The notes under the pieces: model-generated
The model's database searches: none
Told to the model about the DNA's origin: nothing
Seen by the model: only the letters and a program-made list of their open reading frames with translations
DNA from: Diorhabda sublineata
Taxonomy: Eukaryota > Arthropoda > Insecta > Coleoptera > Chrysomelidae
Assembly: GCF_026230105.1 (NCBI RefSeq)
Contig: NC_079478.1
Location: forward strand, 4,107,653 to 4,171,652
Direction: 5' to 3'
Length of the DNA stretch: 64,000 nt
Program-made: the position numbers and the translations under genes
Shown here: in pieces, positions 12,360 through 25,260 of the stretch
Numbering within the stretch: position 1 is the stretch's first letter
Layout: every line of letters starts with the position of its first letter

Positions 12360-12580
12360 GCATCACTAGCGTAATTCCCGGGTTAAAATAATTCGAAAAG
12401 CTCTTTTTAAAGCTCGAGAGAAAGCCGGGACCGTGCGCGGCGGCCGATCACGAAGCTTTGAACGTTTTGTTGTCAGTCCTGGCTATGAGCTTGCTACACT
12501 GCGGTCTCACTGTAAATGCTCGAGTTGCCGCTGACTTTGGTAGGCGTGCCTGCCGGCTTTTTCATACTGCAGTATATGAA
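12360..12580. other. GC-rich, CpG-rich patch
   Basis: About 200 bases stand out sharply from their surroundings, with words such as GACCGTGCGCGGCGGCCG and GGTAGGCGTGCCTGCCGGC. Neither strand gives a recognisable protein. It could be the end of a DNA transposon, an LTR piece or a promoter-like island. The reverse frame just left of it (12,159-12,350) is rich in cysteine (FSGCGNMGF, SKCMDPGSE) but is unrecognised. Confidence 0.4.
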
Positions 12581-13404
12581 AACTAAGGGGAGTGTTCTGT
12601 ATATTGTTTAATTTGGTATTTTTTAGGAAACACGGAAGAAAACATATTTCCGTCCAATGGTTTAAATATAGAAACACTTAATACACACTCATTCAATTGG
12701 TAGCACCTTTTTTCTCATTGTTACGGTTTTTTTAAACTTCGTGACAATAACTCACGAGACGTTTTGGAAAAAAGTGATTTCAAGTTGTAGTATAAATTAT
12801 TTCTTACGCTTTTTCTTAATTGATTTTAACATTTTTTCAATTCAACCTAAAACAGTTTATACAAACACAAAAACCTTAACGTGTATTAGGATTGATTTGA
12901 GCAAACAGAATAAAAACATACTAGATGATAGTCATCAAATAACGAGACTTTAGATGTTATATAAAAGGGCGCAAAAGCCAAATATCAACAACTATTACTA
13001 TGAAGCTTTCTACTAAGAATGCAGTCCTATCATATACTGTAAACAAATCAGTATAACCGTCGTCAAAGTATTACGTATGTATTTTTTCTAGAAAGTTACT
13101 GCTAATATCTTTTCTGTCTAAGTATAGAAATAAAATTTATTGTCTGTATAAATATAATAATATAGTATTACATATTCTAGAACTGCAATTTACTTCAGAT
13201 CAAATTTACTGTTTCTTGTGACATAAAATGTATAAGATTGTGTATAATAGAAAATAATTGATTCGTTTTTTTTGCTTAAAGTGACTGTAAACTACTATCG
13301 AAATTAGACTAGTGAATTGCATTATTTAATAATTTGCTGTTATTTAGATGAATATTATTAATAAATGGTAACGTTTATTGTTGGGATCAAACTATTCGTT
13401 ACAG
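12581..13404. other. AT-rich spacer, nothing recognised
   Basis: No gene, RNA or repeat is seen. The 12,741-12,953 frame is AT-driven. Confidence 0.5.
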
Positions 13405-14650
13405 AAACTTGTTTTAAATCCTCAAGAGGATAAACCCTAATATACTCAAGGGTTCTATTGATCTTAAACTTCTGTAGGTTGTAGTGTTCGGGAAAGACGT
13501 GTTTGGTAGCCGATTTTACAGGTTTGCACTATTCCAAAGAAAAGAGTCCGGATATGACGTTCTGGACGTTAATAGGCGAACTAGTTCATGAGGCACGTCT
13601 GACTGTCGAGTAGGTCTTGCAAATACTGCTCTAGGTGGGTTTATGCTGGTCAGTTCGGAAGAACATCTACTGTGGTAGTATCTGTCAAATAGAGTCCGTT
13701 CAGCGATCTTTTTTCTATGCTCTAATCTATCTAAGTTACTAGTCAACTCTGGATCTCCTAATCGTATTACTCCCTTATGTATTGAGTCGAGCATCCTAAG
13801 GGTATGCTTTGAAGCCGAGCTCCAAATGTGCGAGCAAAAATCCAAAGATGGAAGTATCTGGGCTTTTAAAGGATCAGAATCTGTTGCGGTGTATATACCT
13901 TTTTTATCTTGACTTTTTGGTAAAGCTACCTTAGTTAATTCGGCTACGTGACCAAGCCAGAACATATTTCTCCCAATCTCAACACTCAAAAAGCAAATTT
14001 GCGATGGTAGTGATGTTTTATGTCCAGACATCCTGAGATACAGTGCTGACCTTCTTCGTAAAAACAGCTGACTGGGTATTTCCTTCATTAAAATCTATCA
14101 CATCGCTTCCATCCCAATCCAGAATGTTTTTGAAATTGATATTGCTGGTGATGATCTGTTGCTGTCTACGGATTTGGGTGTTTACAAAGTTTATTAGGGC
14201 GGCTGACTTGAACTAATGTGCTATCGTCGGCGAAGCTATATTTTAGGTTTGCAGCTTTGTCGAGTAGAACGTTGAAGTACAAGAAAAAGAGAAGAGAGAA
14301 GACAAGATGCATCCCTGGGGAACAACAGCGTTGTCCTCAGACCTCTCTGAGTTAAAGCTATTAAGCTATTCGATGAGGGAGGACGACAAACCGTACGATA
14401 TTAACTTATTCAGAAGGTTGGCATGGCAAAACCTCTCAAACGCTTCCAATTTGTTCGGTGCGACTGCTCTGGATTCGCCATATTTTTTTATAGCTTCAGT
14501 CCAATGAGATCTCTGATCTCTGATTTATATTTACGAAATCAGTATTGATGGTCGCTGAAGATGTTAGCAGACTCAAGATTTGCTTATTATTGGTTGAGTC
14601 CGAGCAAGTTTCCATTCTGTAGGGACTGCGCCCTCTAGGGTTATCTACCT
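13405..14650 (-). mobile_element. Jockey-type LINE remnant: reverse transcriptase to C-terminus
   Basis: Read in reverse from 14,650, the fragment gives the fingers and palm (AFERFCHANLLNKLISYGL near 14,400-14,460), the QGCILSSLFFL block (near 14,310), and the intact catalytic motif YSFADDSTLV (about 14,216-14,245). The long frame 14,088-13,516 follows, with FWLGHVAELTKVA, QILPSLDFCSHIWSSASKHT, MLDSIHKGVIRL and LFDRYYHSRCSSEL. These match the thumb and tail of jockey-clade ORF2, which end in HYNLQKFKIN near 13,470. Several frameshifts and stops lie before 14,088. The 5' half (endonuclease) is absent, as usual for a 5'-truncated LINE. A shorter copy of the same family lies at 60,785-61,115. 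Confidence 0.85.
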
Positions 14651-14779
14651 CGGCAAATTTTTATTATAACTGTCTTTTGTGATTCAATAATGTGGCTATG
14701 ATGTTAAATCAACCTGAAGCTACTAAAATTCACCAACAAACTGATATATTTCTCATTTTCGTTATCTAAATTTCAAATA

Positions 14780-15115
14780 TACGAGGTTTCTCGACAAAGT
14801 AAAATTTGGATATATGAAAAAATACGTGTACGGATACATAAAAACTATTTATTGTACAAAAATCTACAATTATTAAATTGATTCTTTCTATAGCTTCCTA
14901 CATTTGGTAATCACTTATCGTGTATATTTTCTCCAAAGAAAGTTGATACCTGTGTTTTTAACCATGTGGTAACTCAGATCGTCATCATCGTTAAAAGATT
15001 TCTGGGATCAGAAGAAATCAAAATCTCTAAGAGTAGGGCTATAAGGTAATACTCATCGATTGTTCTAGAGGTAACTTTCGTTGGGGACAAACTGGGTCCC
15101 CAATACCTTCATTGC
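14780..15115 (-). mobile_element. Mariner-like element, 3' fragment
   Basis: A terminal repeat TACGAGGTTTCTCGAC starts at 14,780. The sequence GTACAAAAATCTACAATTAT at 14,858 is the reverse complement of the tail of the mariner at about 22,070-22,095, so both belong to one family. Further in, reverse frames hold decayed versions of the C-terminal transposase region. The element is cut off before the catalytic core. Confidence 0.6.
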
Positions 15116-17251
15116 CGCTTAGTTTCTGGGGTTTTGTAAGATTCAGTCATTCCTTACTTGATTCACAATATAATTTATGATAATTCACTTGACAATGATA
15201 ATTATTTCCTTTATTTGTTTTGTTCTCTTGACGTTTTTAATACGTTCAAATGAAAATAATATGAAACTTTAAGGACAATATATAAATTGTCTATTTTATT
15301 CTATTTTCGTATTTCTGTTACACGCATAATACAATTTACAAAGCAGAATGGATTAGCGTCTTTGCTTTGTTAACTCGGAATCCAGCAGCAAATTAGAGAA
15401 CTCGAGAAACCATTAAATTGAATTTTGCAAAAAAACTGCCGTCAACTGAAGTTCTTCAAGACAGTAGAATTAGAGACTTGATGCTCGTATGCGGTAATGC
15501 AACTTCCTTTTCTTGCGAAATAACCTCTTCGTTCGATTCGACCTACTTCCTACAAACTTATATTAGTGGAGAAGCTCTTTAAGAAAACTTCATCCCATCT
15601 ACCTTATTTGTATTTTAATTATATTTTTAAATACATATATATAATAAAAAGAGTCTGAAAAAATCAGAAAATGATTGGAAAATGTATACTTTCTATTAAA
15701 ACTTTTGATAAATGAATTAAGTACCACTTTATTCGGAGATTTTCCACGCTAAAATCTTAAAATGTTACTATTGGCTTGCGATTGATTAAAAATTACTTCC
15801 TTTGAGATCTTTCATTGCTGGAGTTCAATTTTAAAAAATGAAATACTGAAAGTGCTCGTCAGCTCTGCAAAAACACTACGTTTTTACGTTTTTCTCTCAT
15901 TGATTAACTTAACACAGAATTAACTGAAAAAGCAGTTGTTAAAAAATTAATCGGATATTAGTACCCAATTAAAAAAAATAATAATATCAGCACAAAATAA
16001 ATTTATTTGGAATTCATTTGAGTAGACGTAGTTTATATCATACATACATAATATGAGATAGAAAAAGTTGGTTAATTGTGAATTAGGTTGATCCTCCTCG
16101 TTGAGGGATGATTTGTAACCACGAGTCGCTAGCTTAAACTCTTTCTCAGGCAGTGATATTTGTTAATATTAAATAAAATACCGCTAAAATATTTAATAAT
16201 AAAAAAAATATTCGAATTATCCAATATTTTTTATGTGAATATTCACTAGATATTCGCAGTTAAAGAAAGAGTTTCAGGATCAAGTCGGTGTGCCTAAAGT
16301 AATCACTTATAATTTTGAGATGGATACAGATAAATCACTGAAGTAGTCATGTTGTTTTAAATAGGTTTCAGTTTAATTGAACATTTTCAACATACAAAAT
16401 CAAGTTTTAAACATGTCTTGGGAATTAATATTAATGGTAGATACTGTCGAAGTTATTCCCATCTGAACTTGCACAATAATCAAGTCATTTTAGAAAGCTA
16501 TGAGAAATTTGTAGATGAAGAAATGTTAAAAATTCCTTTTCAAATAGCTCCTCTCATATCGTCTTTAGTCTTAAGTTTTTTCTGCATAACGGTAATCTTT
16601 TAGGAAGCCCTATAAAAGGAAATTACATGTATTTAATTCCGGTGAATACAGGGGTCATTCTATACTTGCGTGTGCAATCTTGGGATATCCTAAACCGATG
16701 AAGCGTTCACCATAAACTTGGTAATACCAAAAAGTCAAATATATATATATATTTATTCTTATACCTAAGAGTATATGCACTGTCTACTCTTCTACTTCCA
16801 AACTTAGTAGTAAAACCATTATATGCTTCAGTATACTTTTTACCTCCCACAAATACAAACAGTGTAGAAAAATCTGATATTATGGTACTTTTGATGATAG
16901 ACTGTTGAAGTCTTGTCCAGTCCTGTACAACTCATGCAAAAATTTCTACGACACTCCCCACTTCAGCGGAGTATTATATTTTTTCTTTTCCAAGACTTAT
17001 TTAACAAAAATAAAAACACTCAATGTGATACACCCGCGTGGCCCAGCCTTATAAGCAACTTTCCATTTGTCACCTTGTAGGATTAAAATCGTTACAAGTC
17101 GCTTATCATATAACTCTTTTGATTCGTATCTTGAATTTATTTGAAACCTAAACTGTATTTATCGAAAAACGACTAAGAAAATAATTCAGCTTTGGAATTC
17201 TTTTATTTCTTTTTATTTTATTTCATTATAAAACTGCCAAATGTTCTAAAT
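15116..17251. other. AT-rich spacer, nothing recognised
   Basis: It includes a short ATATATAT run at about 16,739-16,752. The 16,418-16,603 frame has no motif. No gene is supported. Confidence 0.45.
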
Positions 17252-18200
17252 TTTAAGTCTGTTTTAAAATTAGTTTTTTTAAATAATTTTTGACATATTG
17301 ATAAAAAATTGACGTTTCGACTTAACTTCAGTCTTTATCAGAGCCGGGGGCTTGGGGAGGCCTACAGCCCTGGGCCCCAGGTCCAAGAGGGCTTCATCAT
17401 TTGGAAAACATTCTGTATTTTTTTATGTGTTCATACCATAAATCTACCGTATCGATATTATTTTTTTTAATTTTTCCGCGTTTCCTTAAGGGAGCCCCCT
17501 CATTATTTTAGCCCCGGGACTTATAAATCTAGATCCGGCCCTGGTCTTTATCAAAATATGAAATTGACACTGACAATTTGCGTATTTATATTAATCAATA
17601 GATCACCTACATTATGAACATCAAAAATCAAAATAGAAATTTTTCTATTAAGAAAAATTAATTAATCCTCAGTCTTTATATCTTAAATATTCAGCAGTAC
17701 ATCAATTAAATTATTTGTAATTTTATTAATGATTTTAATAAGTATGATATTAGTATAAGTCATAAAAAACATAATACGTTATACAAATACTCCACTAAAT
17801 CAAAATCTAAGACACAACCAAAAAAACATAAATTTAATTATAAAAAAACAAAAATTTTTGGAACGGAATTTAGTAATGGAAAAAGATAATTTTTAAAAAT
17901 GGTTCACATTCATAAGAACCAAAAAACTATAAATGTTGGAAAAGAACTGAACAATTTAAGTAAAATTTATAGCTTTATTTTGTAAATTCCAATAAAACTA
18001 CAAATAATTTAATTGATTGAGTTCTGCTACATATTTGAGATGTAAGGACTGAGGAAAAATTGATTTTTCTTATTAGAACAATTTTCTATTTTGATTTTAT
18101 TCTTATTTTGAAAAAGACTGAAGTGGAAATCACAATTTTTTATCAATCTTTCAAAAATTATTAAAAAAAAACTAATTTTAAAACAGGTCTAAGAAATAAG
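17252..18200. repeat. Fold-back palindrome about 0.95 kb long
   Basis: The left arm (about 17,252-17,727) and right arm (about 17,991-18,200) are imperfect reverse complements. Matching blocks include TGTTTTAAAATTAGTTTTTT (17,260) with its inverse at 18,165-18,187, the inverse of GATAAAAAATTG at 18,135, and TCAATTAAATTATTTGT (17,702) with its inverse at 18,002-18,018. The left arm is longer because it carries a 205-bp MITE (17,339-17,543) and about 50 more unmatched bases. The loop is about 17,728-17,990. No protein is encoded. A small relative of the outer arm sits at 43,061-43,100. Confidence 0.75.
17339..17543. mobile_element. hAT-type MITE (205 bp) with perfect 8-bp target duplication
   Basis: The element starts CAGAGCCGGGGGC and ends GATCCGGCCCTG. 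It is flanked on both sides by GTCTTTAT (17,331-17,338 and 17,544-17,551). An 8-bp duplication and CAG-type ends are the signature of the hAT superfamily. It is too short to encode a transposase. It shares most of its length with the copy at 50,480-50,689, including GGGCCCCAGGTCCAAGAGGG and the ATTATTTTAGCCCCGGG block near the right end. It lies inside the left arm of the fold-back element and is therefore younger than it. Confidence 0.9.
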
Positions 18201-21200
18201 ACATAAAAGAAATTTAATTATATATATTAAACCTGTAAGTATTGGATGAGAAGCAAATGAATTCAGTTGCTTATGTTTTTTAAATCAGATTTTTTACTTT
18301 TATAAGAAAGTTTCAGTTCAAGAGGATTGAAATATTAAAGGTGAAAAAGATTAAATTATTAAGAAGTATCGAGACCTTGCTTAGCTCCTAACCCCTAACA
18401 ATAGAGATTTTCTTGGAATCGAAGAATTTTTTCCACTAAAAGAATTACTTCTGGATGCTACTTATGGTCCTAATTTATGAAAAAATTTCACTGTTGTTAT
18501 TACTACTTCAATGGTCTGTTCATATTGTGGCACTAAATAATTATTTCTATTTAACGAAGATTCTTTTCCAATTCAATTTTGTACATTTATTTAGAGCTAA
18601 AATATCAATACAGGACATTAAAATCTAATATTATGAGGCATAAATTGGGGATTTTATTATTAACTTCAATATTAAAGTGAGTTAACACCAAATAAATTCC
18701 TGTTTCTCTTGTGTCATTTAACAAGCTGAGTTCCTCTAATGAATAGGTAAAATTATATACAACTGTATGTCTCGAGGATATCTCTAAACAGCATAATTTA
18801 AGAGAGGAACTCTAAGAAATTCTGAAGATGTAGTCGTTTAGCAACTTGAAAATAATTGATGCCGAGAAAATACAGCATAGTCTCAAATGAAATAAAAGTT
18901 TAATGAGTTTAGATAACCAAATTCAAAATTATCATAAAGTAAGTTGTTAATATCCAATTTCTCCAGACTATTTAGAAATATTTATACGAATAAAATCCAA
19001 CTACGTATTAACCCTGAAACGATTTTTTAAATAAAAACTATAACCAATATAGAAAAACATTAATGAAAATAAATTTGCAGTATTCATGGATTTCAATGCA
19101 AAACTGGTCTGTCAATTAAAAAAGTAGAACCAACACAATTCATTGTAGTGTCAACAGACGAGGTCAAGGTTATACAGAAATTCAGTGGAATGAATTAATA
19201 AATCATCTTCAGTAATGAACCTCGGAGAAATGGGGGCTCATGGAGACTGAAGTTTTAGAGAAAGTTTCTTTGGACGTAGTCGTCTACACTGGGTGTTATT
19301 CGTCTCAGCTGAGCCCCGTTTGTACTGGTGTAAAGAGATGATTCAGTGGAAGCAATGATGAAATCTTTTGCTCTTTTTCCTACCTCTCACACTAGGTACA
19401 ACCTTTTACAGCTAGAAACCTACTGCACTGGTGTAGAGAACGATTTTAGTGAAGAAACCATCTTCAACGGAAATCCTGCAATTTTATAGAGAGCGTTATG
19501 CGTACCACACTTTACTGCGATAGTATAAGATGCTATATAGTAGCAGCAACTAGTTCTAATTAAAATCACTACGTTGAGAAAGTACTAGAGCCGTATTATA
19601 TCCACTATGTTTCAGCAAGATATTCCACGACTACTTTTTCCTAGAGAATCACCACATCAATTGTTTTCCCATGTGACCAAAATCACATGATCTATTTTCA
19701 GTTGAACATGACCTGGGCATGATTGTTCAGAGGCTTTCAGTATCTCTAGCACTCACATGAAAAGGTTTGGAATGGAATATCTTAAAAAGATATCGACCAA
19801 CCAAGTGCCTAAGGGATCACGAGTTTATAATGCATTATTCAATTCAGCCTGCTTTCTTAGTAAATTGTCCCATGAGGCTGAAAATAAAATAATGAATCTG
19901 GTATAAAGTACTCAATACGTGAAGAAACAACTATTAAAATTCGATGAACAGTTGTGGGTATTTTTGTAAGTGAGTGTTATTGTGAAGTTGCATCCTTCAC
20001 ATCTTCAGTTTTCCATCAAGCTATGAATGTTAACTTCGTTTTTATCATAGTAAGTTCTCCTAGCAAATGTCTTCCAAAAGCTGAAATGTCGAAACTTCCA
20101 ATTTTCCTAACTTAATTTACTGGAGTAGTTGAAAGTACGTAATTTCCACATTCAAAAATACTTCACGGCGAAAGGATTCTAGAACAAGTAAATTCTACTT
20201 GGTTAGGGTAATGGAAACTTCGATTTCCAACTTTAGCTGATAGGATTAGGCCCGACAAAAGATAGATACTTAAATTTAACCATCTACAACATAAATGAAT
20301 GAATCGTGTCGACCTTCCTCTCAAGTAAAACCTTAAATTTACAGATGAAGAAATAAATTAAATCGTTCATCGATTGATCAATAGATTTTATTCAATCGAA
20401 AAATACCAAAGATTTCCAATATCTGATAGTTAGAATACAATTTTAATGCAATTGGAATTATTGTAAAATCGATTTTTTTCTACTTTCCTTCTCAAATTCT
20501 CAATTAGATTACATATTTAACGGCTGAATATTCTAAAGCTCATAGACTATTTTTTAACAACACTAAAACTAATTGACCGGGATCGTTAAGGCTGGAACAA
20601 CTCGGATTGAGCTAACAGTCTATTGTCTTCTAAAAATAACGGCGAGTACGTTACAAGTTTATAAAGAACAAAAATATTACATTGGATCTTTATGGTTTGA
20701 TAAACCTAAGACAATAATTGAGAAAAACTTCCGAAGTTTTTGTAACACGAAAAGCCTAAACGTCTATTTGACTATTTAAAAGAGAGCTTTTACTATAATT
20801 TCCCTATTTATGATTAAAAAGTCAATTCAAATAAGATTTATTCATTGTGAACAATTCATTTCATTTGAATAAGTGAATTTTCAAGAACAAAATTAAGAAA
20901 CAACTCAATACAAATTAAGTAAACGACGAAGAAACATTTTTTGTATATTATAAAATTATATAATTATGCATGTTATATGTTAGACGCAACATTTTAGCAC
21001 AATATATCTTTTTAACATGTAAGATGTAAAAGAAAAATCCAGAAAAGGCCGCCAAATATCATTTACATTTCGGAATTTCATCTGGAATACCACTCATTTG
21101 AGTGAAAAATGTAGAATTAGAATAAATAAAACTTGTGTTAGGTACATATTAACGAAAATCATTCACTCAGCAATAGAAATTGATGTGCTCAGATACAACT

Positions 21201-21356
21201 CAGGGTATGGAAAACATCATTATATGTAACTAGAGACGTTGCAGACACGATAGTTTTTAGATCACGGATCCAAATAACCAAGAAAACTGACTAGATTAAC
21301 GCCTATAATTTGAAAAATAAGTTTTCCAAGACTATAGCGTTGAATGTTACAATTAT
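18201..21356. other. Long AT-rich spacer; weak duplicated words near 19.3 kb
   Basis: Around 19,317-19,455 two stretches share GTACTGGTGTAAAGAGATGA and GCACTGGTGTAGAGAACGAT, roughly 105 bases apart, which suggests an old local duplication. Nothing else was recognised. The 20,573-20,779 frame has no motif. Confidence 0.4.
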
Positions 21357-22095
21357 ACGAGGTATGTAATCCTGTTTTTATTTCTATCAGAGACAGCTCT
21401 GCAATTCCGAGCAAACGCGGCAATTATTTTGACTCAAGCAAAAAAAATTTACGATACTTTCAAGTCGCTGCTGCCGACGTTTCTTTCTAGTGCTTATTTG
21501 AAGATCTGTGATGCGTTTTCTAAATGCAAACAAGTGAAACTTATCAGCAAATTGGCGATATGTACACAAAAAATTCTATGAATGATCGAATAATTAGAAG
21601 ATGGGCGAGACAAGTCAATGTTGAGTATACACCTCTAAAAATCATGTGCATTTTTTTAGGACAGAATTGCTGATTTAGTTCTCACCACAATGTACATTTT
21701 TACAGCGAGACCATTGAGTAACACAAAACATGTGCCGGGGATTACTGTGAAAAAGTTGTTTTGTCCACGACAATGACTGACCTCACACTGCGAGCATTAC
21801 AAAAAAACTACTACAACAATTTGGCTGATATGTGTCCGATCATCCTCCGTACAGAGCCCGGCCTCGCTCTTAGCGACTTTCATGTTTTCTTACTCCTAAA
21901 ATCTTTCCTTAGTGGTCAACGCAATGGTGAAAATAAGATGAAATAACATGTTACCACTTAGTTTAAAATACAGACGGCAATTTTCTATGAAGAATGCATA
22001 CAAAAACTTGTTCTACGATATGAAAAGTGCCTACAAATCTTCTAAAGCTATGTAGAACATTAATTTAATAGTTGTAGATTTTTGTACTATGAATA
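21357..22095 (+). mobile_element. Mariner-like element, internally deleted, second lineage
   Basis: It starts at the terminal repeat TACGAGGTATG (about 21,356). Forward frames give an N-terminal helix-turn-helix (ETYQQIGDMYTKNSMNDRII then RRWARQVN, about 21,535-21,625), then a jump to KIMCIFL, and a catalytic block around 21,765-21,800 (HDN with a decayed TASITKKL context). SDFHVFLLLKSFLSGQR follows at 21,877-21,927, with the tail FYEECIQKLVLRYEKC in broken frame near 21,985-22,035. The stretch between the helix-turn-helix and the central region is missing. Wording differs from the copies at 3.5, 29.5 and 42.4 kb, so at least two mariner lineages are present. Confidence 0.75.
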
Positions 22096-24227
22096 ACTCT
22101 GCATATTTTTGTTTATAACAAAACGGAAATTATTCTTTAGATATACCTTTAGATATTTATGTAAAAGAATTGCAATGAAATTTGATGTATCATCCAGCTC
22201 TGATTATGTAGCGAATTGCACTCTTCAGTGCACTTTCCCTTTTTCTGAGACAAGTAGTGTATAAGAAATCTATAAGGAAAATAAAATGCGTACTAATAAA
22301 TTCATTGATGTATTCTAACAAATTTGAATTGTGAATTTCACAGACACAAACAAGTATAAATCTGAGACTAAGTTTTTATTAAAGTTTCTATCAAAAAACA
22401 TTTTTTCTTTTCACTTTCAACAATATTGAATCGTTTGTATTACAAACATGTAGGTACTCGTTCGTTATGTAACGTAAAATTTGAATGGATACATACATCA
22501 ATCAAATCACGCTTCACTTGTAACTATAATGGGTACATGTTCCTGCTGAAACGTCAATAAATCTATTGTCGATTTGAATACCGCTTCTTGAATTAAACAT
22601 GTGTTGAATCGCGAAAATTGGTAGGGGTTTATAACGAAACCGTGTGTAGTTTAAAGAGTCAAAATTGATGAAAACATTGCATGTATTATGTGTTGATTTC
22701 CCCATCACTGTCTTAAATAAACATGCAATTAGATGGACGTTCATGGAACACGCAAAATACAAGGAAAATAAATTGTTTAATTTACATAAAATTTTCATTT
22801 AAATACATTATACAAACATCTAATTTAAAACACTATCAGATCTACTAGTTTCGAGGTTTTGAAATATTGAACTTAACAAAACGGCCCTAGTGAAATTTTG
22901 GCAAACACTCAACAATTTTACAAGCCAATCCCACAAACGTTCAGATACTACTCTTGACGCTTAGAGTTAACGTTGAATAGGTATAATTCAATGAAAGCAA
23001 ATATATTTCCTTTAATGATGTACTAAGTTTGGTCACAAAGAAATTTCCTCAAAAGTTTAAAATCAGCAAGAGTATTTGAGATACTACCCATATATGAAGA
23101 CTACTGCCAAAAACTCATAATAAAATCACATGAGAGCGCAAAATGATAATAAAAGCATTGGTAGTAAGTGCCACACTTACTAAAAATATTTGTCTATGAA
23201 TAATAAAGAAACTTACTCCTAGTTGTATAGGATGGACATGAATTTGGAACATTATAATCCGTACTCAGTGGTTAGTGAAGTCAATACTCGTTCAAATTAA
23301 ATGGAAAAGGTTGTGAATAGAAAAAATACCTAGGTGGGTATGGATCTCACTGTTAACGATTGAAGTCGAAAGCAGAAACTACAGACTGCAATAAGAACCC
23401 AAAAAATTAAAAATGTCTAATCCGCACTACGAGATTTTTTTCTCTCAGTACACTGTTGGGATGTCATGATATATCTCAATGGTGTTCGTCCCAGCCGCGT
23501 TCAAGACTGAGTACGTGCTATGAGAAATGCTAATGAAATTGATGCACACTGAGTATTAAAGAAAAAGATAACGAATTTGATTGATGTATAGCTTAAATAT
23601 TCAAAAAAGTTTGTAATGAAATCTTGAACGTATGAAGTATTAACGATAACGTACTCAAGAAATTAGCGCTGTTTCTTTTGTACCTAATTTAATCAATTAC
23701 TTTTTATTCACATTCTTAAAAAACATTCTGGTGGAAAATATCAATAAATTGTCTTCAAAGTTATCGCATTTTTAATTATGACCTTTCAAGTCGATTCATA
23801 AACTTGACTTTTCGTTCGTCGACCGTAGATAGAATACGTCGAGTCTTTAAATTAATATAATCCAAAATTTTCATGTTTCTCAAAATGAATGAGGAAACCA
23901 AAAATGTTATTAGCGAATTATAAAACAACTTCCAGCCCAAAGAGGTAAACAAAACAATCAAGATATAATTAGAATCATGTGACAAATAAAAACAAAGTTG
24001 ATTCATTCTTTCCTTTTGGTACGAAGTTACTACTAATGTCGGATGGCAAAAGATAAAAGGAGTGATTCATGTGAAACATTAGTTTCCACGAAGAATGTTT
24101 TTGTATCAAGCTCTTACGTATTTTTAATTTGGAAAGACCGTTAAACGTAGATGGCATCAGCAATGGATAACGGATAGTTAAAATTATTCTTAGTCAAGAC
24201 ATTTCCTAATAAAAATTCTTGATCTTA
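22096..24227. other. AT-rich spacer, nothing firm recognised
   Basis: The 94-codon reverse frame at 22,514-22,798 has a fairly balanced residue mix but matches no family I know. At 23,320-23,540 a few words hint at a LINE tail but are too weak to call. Confidence 0.4.
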
Positions 24228-25260
24228 TCATAAAATCAAAAATTTGTCGCTATCTTGATCTTGTTTTGGAATCAAAACAATATTTTGTGATTTTCTAGAA
24301 CTTGGCGACCTTTTGCATTTTCGAAGCCTTCTGGATATGGGCGAAGGCGTTTTTTGGTAATCCCAGTTTGGCGATGCTATCGTGCAGGGTCTTATGCATG
24401 ACGCCTTTTGCTGACACAATAATTGGAACTATTTTCACATTTTCGCTGTGCTACATCTGTTCAATCTCAAGAGCGAGAGTTTCTTTTGGTGTTTGTTGAG
24501 AACGTTATGAGGTTTGGCTATAGCTACATCAACGAGAAAAACTGAATTGACTCTTCTTTCAACCACCACGATATAAAGTCTGTTATTCGTCACCTGTCTA
24601 TCGGTGATAATGAATCTATCGTAGTAGAGTCTAAAATTGTCATTTTCGATAATCCTCTGCGGCTGGTACTTGTAATACAGTGAAGAGAGAACTTGTTGGC
24701 CAATTTCTGATGGATGATGTTGCACACTTGATTATGCCGGTAAAGATAGTCAGTATTAACTAACGCACTACAAGCAGATTTTATAGGTCGAATGGTCACT
24801 AATATTTATTGACACTTTCTGCATTTGTCGGATTGAGTGTTCGGATTTTTAATTATATTTTTCTTGTAGTTATTTGTGTTAATAACTTGATCCTGGATAG
24901 CCATCATGAAGCCTTCGGTCTCTGGAGAAAGTCTTATTTATTTGAAGCTTCTTTGTCAACATGCGGCTGATTGAGGTAGTCATGATGTCTACCGTGTAGT
25001 GCTTTTTGTGAATATTTTCTAAGTGTCTGACACTATTTTCAAGTCAGATTCTGACGATGGGAGGTTGAGGGGTGAGTAATCTTTTGGATATAATCCGATG
25101 TAGGACTGAGGTTTGTAATTTCTTGTGAAAGAATTCACTCATTAGCTGTCGAGAGTCTAGTTTAGATGGATCAAGCCTCTTTTCGGGGTAATATTGCTCT
25201 ACCCCCAGGTGGTAGTTGTCATCATTGTTCGTGTTAACCAATGATTATATTACAATATTA
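24228..25260 (-). mobile_element. LINE remnant: C-terminal zinc-knuckle and endonuclease-like region
   Basis: Reading in reverse from 25,260 gives the R-L-L-SRQLMSEFFHKKL region, then a decayed HxxxPHDL/N-R block near 24,950-24,980, then GYPGSSY (normally AIQDQV) near 24,890. The zinc-knuckle SDKCRKCQ lies near 24,805-24,830 and YLYRHNQVCNIIHQKLA at about 24,690-24,740. FLVDVAIAKPHNVLNKHQKK follows near 24,490-24,550, then VPIIVSAKGVMHKTLHDSI and KLGLPKNAFAHIQ (24,340-24,440). This order is the C-terminus of a non-LTR retrotransposon polyprotein often annotated as R2-like. Frames alternate, so the copy is dead. The clade is uncertain. Confidence 0.75.

Noticed and set aside
16739..16752. AT dinucleotide run
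   Set aside because: Ordinary short microsatellite in AT-rich DNA, with no further significance.
22514..22798. 94-codon minus-strand open frame with balanced composition
   Set aside because: No recognisable motif, no splice signals at its ends and no relatives in the window.
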